Below, one piece after another: positions 13,229-16,955 of a stretch of DNA of 16,955 nt. Origin of the DNA: Synergistaceae bacterium (GTDB taxonomy: Bacteria; Synergistota; Synergistia; Synergistales; Aminobacteriaceae). A program made the position numbers and the translations under genes. The stretch covers positions 1 to 16,955 of the forward strand of contig JAFTBT010000133.1 in the NCBI GenBank assembly GCA_017455085.1, given 5' to 3'. Positions within the stretch are counted from its first letter, which is position 1, and the number at the start of each line of letters is the position of its first letter. The notes below the pieces were generated by a model, which did not search any database, had not been told where the DNA came from, and worked only from the letters and a program-made list of their open reading frames with translations.

Positions 13229-13620
13229 GAGGATTTGCCTCCTTTGAAGATGAATAGTTTGCTAGCTATATAGTTCAGGATTATCACTAGTATATTGCTG
13301 GCGGTCTTGATGAGTACGTCGTAGAAACCCAGCACGTCAACGAACAGGTACATGATGATGACATCGAGGACACCTGTAGCGATTCTGCACACAAAGAACT
13401 CTATGAACTCTTTCATGATGGGGCCTTTGCTGTGGAAGACGAAGGTGCGGTTGGACCAGTATGCGAACAGAAAAGCTATGACCCAAGCAATGACTGTAGA
13501 AGCCACGACCGGCCAAGAGAGTATGCGTGTAGCGATCCAGTAGACGAGAATATTGATGATTGTAGTTAGTGCGCCGCATATGCCGTAAAGTATTAGCTGA
13601 AGAATAATGAACACCTCCAT
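13222..13620 (-). CDS. GtrA-family small membrane protein
   Basis: About 132 residues and four membrane segments: ILQLILYGICGALTTIINILVYWIAT, VVASTVIAWVIAFLFAYWSNRTFVF, FFVCRIATGVLDVIIMYLFVD and a last helix ending NYIASKLFIFKGGK. The conserved WSNRTFVF and Y.ASKLFIFK motifs are those of GtrA, proteins implicated in moving polyprenyl-linked sugars across the membrane for surface glycosylation. Start unclear: ATG at 13620 overlaps a GGAGGTG (13618-13612), and an AUU at 13605 would sit at ideal spacing behind that site; the ATG is used here. It overlaps the adenine deaminase start, an odd partner with no obvious functional link. A TATAAT about 16-21 nt upstream suggests a very short leader. C-terminal tail KGGKSSC is brief. 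Confidence 0.85.
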   Translation of the reverse strand: MEVFIILQLILYGICGALTTIINILVYWIATRILSWPVVASTVIAWVIAFLFAYWSNRTFVFHSKGPIMKEFIEFFVCRIATGVLDVIIMYLFVDVLGFYDVLIKTASNILVIILNYIASKLFIFKGGKSSC

Positions 13621-13635
13621 AAAGTAGAAAGTGCT

Positions 13636-13641
13636 ATTATA
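13636..13641 (-). promoter_or_regulatory. Candidate -10 box for the gtrA-ade-permease unit
   Basis: Minus-strand TATAAT at plus 13636-13641, between divergent gtrA and metG (51 nt apart). No clear -35. On the plus strand the same bases read TATTATAA, which might also serve metG. Confidence 0.45.
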
Positions 13642-13671
13642 AGCTAATCCCAAAAACAGGAGGAAAATTTT

Positions 13672-15594
13672 ATGTCAGAGAAATTCTACATAACTACGCC
13701 GATTTATTACGTCAATGACATTCCGCATATAGGCCACGCATACACTACTATAGCATGCGACGTTATGGCAAGGTATAAGCGCATGAAGGGCTGTGAAGTA
13801 TTTTTCCTGACCGGCACAGACGAACACGGCCAGAAAATCCAGCAGGCCGCCGCCTCACAGAATACTACCCCTCAGGAACTCGTAGACCGCATACACATGA
13901 ACTTCCGGAATTTGTGGCAGACCCTCAACATCAGCAATTCAGACTTCATCAGGACTACAGAACAGCGGCATATAGATACGGTGCAGGCAGTATTCAGCAG
14001 GCTCATAGCTCAGGGCGACATCTACAAGGGCAAGTATTCAGGCTACTACTGCGTTCCGTGCGAGACATACGTGCCAGAAAATGCTATGGGTGAAAATCAT
14101 ACCTGCCCCGATTGCGGAAGGCCGTTGACCCTCATGGAGGAAGAGAGCTACTTTTTCCGAGCCAGCAAGTACGTTCCTGAACTCATAGCGTATTACGAGG
14201 CACACCCCGAAGCCATCAAGCCCAAGATCCGCTACAACGAAGTGATGAGTTTTCTGCGTTCCGGAGTACGTGACCAGAGCGTGAGCCGTACGTCCCTCAA
14301 GTGGGGAATACCTGTACCCGGAGACGATAAGCATGTGATATACGTGTGGTTTGACGCGCTGATAAATTACCTGTCTGCGTTGGGATATCCTGATGGTGAG
14401 AAATTTGCTGCTTATTGGCCGGAAGTCAGGCACATGGTCGGGAAGGACATTATCCGGTTTCACTGCGTAACTTGGCCGCTGATGCTGTTAGCGTTGGGGC
14501 TGCCTTTACCGCGTGAGATAGTAGCACATGGCTGGTGGACAGTGGACGGGCAGAAGATGAGCAAGTCCCTCAAGAACGTAGTAGACCCCGTGAAAATGAC
14601 GGCGAAGTATGGGCTGGATGCGTTCCGGTATTTCCTGATGCGTGAAGTGCCGTTTGGGAATGACGGAGATTTTTCGGAGCTGGCACTCGTCGGCAGGATA
14701 AACAGTGATTTGGCGAACGACTTGGGGAATCTCCTGAACAGGACTCTCCAGATGATACAGGCCTATCGCGGCGGAGTAGTTCCCTCAAGTGCGAAGAGTG
14801 TATCTGCGTTGAGTGAGATGCTCCCTGAGATGTTGAAGCATGTTGACGAGTCCATGAAGAGCTATGCGTATGACGAGGCCCTAAAAGCTATATGGGAGTA
14901 CATAAGCCGAGCAAACAAGTTCATAGACGAGACAACCCCGTGGATACTTGCGAAGGACAGCGGACAGTCGGAGCGTCTAGACTGGGTATTGCTGAATCTG
15001 TACGAGGCATTGAGGGTTAGTGCGCTGATGATTGCGCCGTTTATGCCGGACACAGCAAAGAGAGTTTACGAGCAGTTAGGGCAGAATAAAGACCCCGTAA
15101 CGTTGAAGTATGACGCATTTGTGTGGGGAGCAGGAGCAGGAGCGCAGATACACAAGGGAGAAATACTATTCCCAAGAATAGACATAGAGGAGTGGAAAAA
15201 GTTGCAGACGCTAGAAGCAGAGAAAGCCAACGTAATCGAGAAGCCGGAAGCCAAGCCCGAAATAGGCATAGAGGATTTTGGCAAGGTGGAGATGCGTGTA
15301 GCTGAAGTCACCAAGTGTGAGGAGATTCCTAAGTCGAAGAAACTCTACAAGCTGGAGGTGAATCTAGGCTACGAGACTCGTACGGTATGCAGCGGGATAA
15401 AAGCATTCTTCACGCCCGAAGAACTCGTAGGCAAGCGCATAATCCTCGTGACGAACCTGAAGCCCGTAAAACTCTGCGGGGTTGAGAGCAACGGAATGGT
15501 GTTGTGTGCATCGGTGAAGCATGACGGCAAAGCTGAACAGTTGACGATCCTGACGCCGGAGAAAGATATACCGTTGGGAAGTCTGGTGAGTTAG
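13672..15594 (+). CDS. metG: Methionyl-tRNA synthetase with C-terminal tRNA-binding domain
   Basis: Charges tRNA-Met with methionine using ATP. 640 residues. Class I marks: HIGH at 19-22 in VNDIPHIGHAY, TGTDEHGQKI, and KMSKS at 295-299. The zinc knuckle carries two CxxC pairs (Cys127, Cys130 and Cys145, Cys148). After the anticodon-binding helical domain (about 350-500) there is a charged linker and a complete EMAP/Trbp111-type tRNA-binding domain from about residue 531 (FGKVEMRVAEV, LEVNLGYETRTVCSGI, NLKPVKLCGVESNGMVLCAS) that often drives dimerisation. ATG follows AGGAGG by 8 nt. The DUF2157 gene begins 2 nt after the stop. No T-box leader: only 51 nt separate it from the divergent gtrA-like gene. 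Confidence 0.97.
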   Translation: MSEKFYITTPIYYVNDIPHIGHAYTTIACDVMARYKRMKGCEVFFLTGTDEHGQKIQQAAASQNTTPQELVDRIHMNFRNLWQTLNISNSDFIRTTEQRHIDTVQAVFSRLIAQGDIYKGKYSGYYCVPCETYVPENAMGENHTCPDCGRPLTLMEEESYFFRASKYVPELIAYYEAHPEAIKPKIRYNEVMSFLRSGVRDQSVSRTSLKWGIPVPGDDKHVIYVWFDALINYLSALGYPDGEKFAAYWPEVRHMVGKDIIRFHCVTWPLMLLALGLPLPREIVAHGWWTVDGQKMSKSLKNVVDPVKMTAKYGLDAFRYFLMREVPFGNDGDFSELALVGRINSDLANDLGNLLNRTLQMIQAYRGGVVPSSAKSVSALSEMLPEMLKHVDESMKSYAYDEALKAIWEYISRANKFIDETTPWILAKDSGQSERLDWVLLNLYEALRVSALMIAPFMPDTAKRVYEQLGQNKDPVTLKYDAFVWGAGAGAQIHKGEILFPRIDIEEWKKLQTLEAEKANVIEKPEAKPEIGIEDFGKVEMRVAEVTKCEEIPKSKKLYKLEVNLGYETRTVCSGIKAFFTPEELVGKRIILVTNLKPVKLCGVESNGMVLCASVKHDGKAEQLTILTPEKDIPLGSLVS

Positions 15595-15596
15595 GG

Positions 15597-16724
15597 ATGG
15601 CAGAGATTCCCAAAAAGTACATGGAGTTCCTGACGACTGAGGCCGCGCACTGGGAGGAAGAAGGCATAATCACGCAGGAACAGAGCGACAAGATATTGGG
15701 GCTGTATGTTGCAGGACAGTGGAGCTTGACGTATATACTCTTTATCGCCGGAGCAATAATGCTTAGTTTAGGAGGAGTAAGCTTTGCTCTTGCGCACTGG
15801 CACGAACTGCCCAAACTTTTGCGTGTGTGCATGATATTAGGGGGATATATAGCCTCGTTGATAGCTCATGTAGTAACGGGACGGAACACGAAGACAGGGA
15901 AAGCCTTTCTGTTATTGGCGAGCATAATCTTCGGAGCAGGAATATACCTGATAACTCGTATGTATGACTACAAGCTGAGTTTTTCGGGAGTGCTGGGCTG
16001 GTGGCTGGTGCATCTGACGGTGACGGCGGTGTGTACTCGTGATGACTGGCAGGAATATTTTGCGCAGGCAGTAGGGTTAGTGTACCTGATCCTGATAAAC
16101 GGTATAGATATATTTGCGCTTGAGTTTATGGGGAACGCTAGGGTAGAGCTGACGGAATTTTTCACGCCGGTTGAAGGCTTCGTATTATTGGCTGCATTGT
16201 GGGCAGCGAACTACTTCATCAAGGATCGTGCGGCTATGAACGTGAACATGTTATTGACGCTGCTGGTGATTGCTTCGCGTATGAGCCTGTGCTTTGGAGG
16301 GACGTGGACGCTGCTGTTGCTGTGGACAGGGTGCGGGGCAATGAGTTTCTGCCGGTATGGTGACGCTGAAGTGCTGGGGTTGCTGGTGCTGGGGCTGTGC
16401 GGTCTGATGCTGACGTGGCCGGAAGTGTGGCGTGATGAGTTTGTTCAGGGGCGGAAGGTCTTAGCGATAGCGAGTGCGGTGCTTACTGCGGTGATGATGC
16501 TGCTGCAGATGTGGCGGGGACACGGAGCTGTCGGGATAGTATTTTGCGTGTTGATAGTGATGAGGTATTTCTTTGACCGGCTGTTTGGGTATATCCCGAA
16601 GGCGTGGGGATTTGGCATAGCGGGTTTAGCCTTTGTAGGAATGGGAATATACACGGCGTACCGGAATGCTGGACGATGCGGAACAGGATACGAAGAGTCG
16701 GACGAGGGATCAGAAGCAGAATAA
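15597..16724 (+). CDS. DUF2157 domain membrane protein
   Basis: 375 residues. The soluble N-terminal part (about 1-40: FLTTEAAHWEEEGIITQEQSDKIL) followed by YILFIAGAIMLSLGGVSFALAHW is the DUF2157 pattern, in which a short helical region precedes a hydrophobic polytopic domain. About ten membrane segments follow, with an acidic tail (YEESDEGSEAE). The function of the family is unknown. ATG lies 2 nt past the metG stop with GGTGAG as a ribosome site inside the metG end, so it is co-transcribed with metG; a functional link is not implied. A strong terminator follows. Confidence 0.82.
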   Translation: MAEIPKKYMEFLTTEAAHWEEEGIITQEQSDKILGLYVAGQWSLTYILFIAGAIMLSLGGVSFALAHWHELPKLLRVCMILGGYIASLIAHVVTGRNTKTGKAFLLLASIIFGAGIYLITRMYDYKLSFSGVLGWWLVHLTVTAVCTRDDWQEYFAQAVGLVYLILINGIDIFALEFMGNARVELTEFFTPVEGFVLLAALWAANYFIKDRAAMNVNMLLTLLVIASRMSLCFGGTWTLLLLWTGCGAMSFCRYGDAEVLGLLVLGLCGLMLTWPEVWRDEFVQGRKVLAIASAVLTAVMMLLQMWRGHGAVGIVFCVLIVMRYFFDRLFGYIPKAWGFGIAGLAFVGMGIYTAYRNAGRCGTGYEESDEGSEAE

Positions 16725-16752
16725 TTTTGTGAAGTATGTGCTGATAGAAAAA

Positions 16753-16786
16753 AGCCCCCGGTGTGTAGTGCCGGGGGTTATTTGTT
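16753..16786. terminator. Bidirectional intrinsic terminator
   Basis: CCCCCGG (16755-16761) pairs with CCGGGGG (16771-16777), extended by A-T and G-U pairs. The plus side continues ATTTGTT; the minus side continues CTTTTTTCT, a better T run. It separates convergent genes. Confidence 0.9.
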
Positions 16787-16789
16787 GAG

Positions 16790-16955
16790 CTACATGCCGA
16801 TGGATTTTCTGTAGGCCATGTTCGTGGTGTAGTACTTGTACAGTGCCGTAACTGTCTGCTTTTCGTCAGCTTGAGCGTTCGCGTTGTTCAGCACTAAATT
16901 CACGTACGAGAACACAGACACTTTCACGTCAAACTCTTTACCGTTGCCGATGACC
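16790..16955 (-). CDS. C-terminal end of an unrecognised protein, truncated by window edge
   Basis: The minus strand is open from the right edge to a TAG at 16790-16792, giving 55 codons including the stop. It reads VIGNGKEFDVKVSVFSYVNL, an Asn/Ala-rich bend, then a helix TALYKYYTTNMAYRKSIGM. A strand followed by an amphipathic helix with repeated aromatic residues resembles the end of some surface or secreted proteins from gut bacteria, but no family can be named. The strong T-tracted terminator directly downstream and good coding periodicity support it as a genuine gene end. Confidence 0.65.
   Translation of the reverse strand, partial: VIGNGKEFDVKVSVFSYVNLVLNNANAQADEKQTVTALYKYYTTNMAYRKSIGM

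Noticed and set aside
13621..13671. A T-box leader for metG
   Set aside because: Only 51 nt separate metG from the divergent gene; no room for a T-box and no T-box consensus seen.

Overview
The window comes from a bacterial chromosome of roughly balanced base composition. No single gene fixes the lineage. The mix of a type III glutamine synthetase, a DUF1659/DUF2922 gene pair, a 2-hydroxycarboxylate transporter beside malic enzyme and an AzgA-type purine permease would fit an anaerobic, amino-acid- or organic-acid-fermenting bacterium such as a member of Synergistota, or possibly a Clostridia/Negativicutes relative. This placement is inference. Clear Shine-Dalgarno sequences, intrinsic terminators and two near-consensus sigma-70-type promoters (TTGACA with TAGAAT, and TTGACA with TATAAT) are visible.

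Layout. 1-1393 (minus): a malate module, malic enzyme followed 2 nt later by a 2HCT-family transporter cut by the window edge. 1394-2012: no intact gene, but the minus strand carries what reads as the decayed tail of a nifS/iscS cysteine desulfurase followed by the decayed head of thiI. 2013-3571 (plus): a CobI/CbiL-like tetrapyrrole methylase with an altered N-terminal motif, overlapping a Gate-domain membrane protein. 3644-5813 (plus): a GGDEF diguanylate cyclase and a CPA2-type cation/proton antiporter. 5951-6965 (plus): a possible short leader ORF carrying a GGCTT pentanucleotide tract, overlapping the start of a LicD-family gene. 7039-9153 (minus): type III glutamine synthetase with a good promoter preceded by degenerate 41-bp repeats. 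9431-9927 (minus): a DUF1659-DUF2922 pair behind a near-perfect promoter. 10157-13620 (minus): gtrA-like gene, adenine deaminase and AzgA-family purine permease, apparently one transcription unit for adenine uptake and deamination. 13672-16724 (plus): methionyl-tRNA synthetase (with C-terminal tRNA-binding domain) and a DUF2157 membrane protein 2 nt downstream. 16790-16955 (minus): the C-terminus of an unrecognised protein, separated by a bidirectional terminator.

The most unusual features are not whole genes. They are the nifS-thiI remnant, the slippage-prone pentanucleotide tract in a reading frame that overlaps the licD start codon, and three separate genes (Gate-domain protein, antiporter, purine permease) whose last few codons are imperfectly duplicated just past the stop codon, with periods of 48, 37 and 51 bp. 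No CRISPR array, insertion sequence, tRNA or rRNA was seen.
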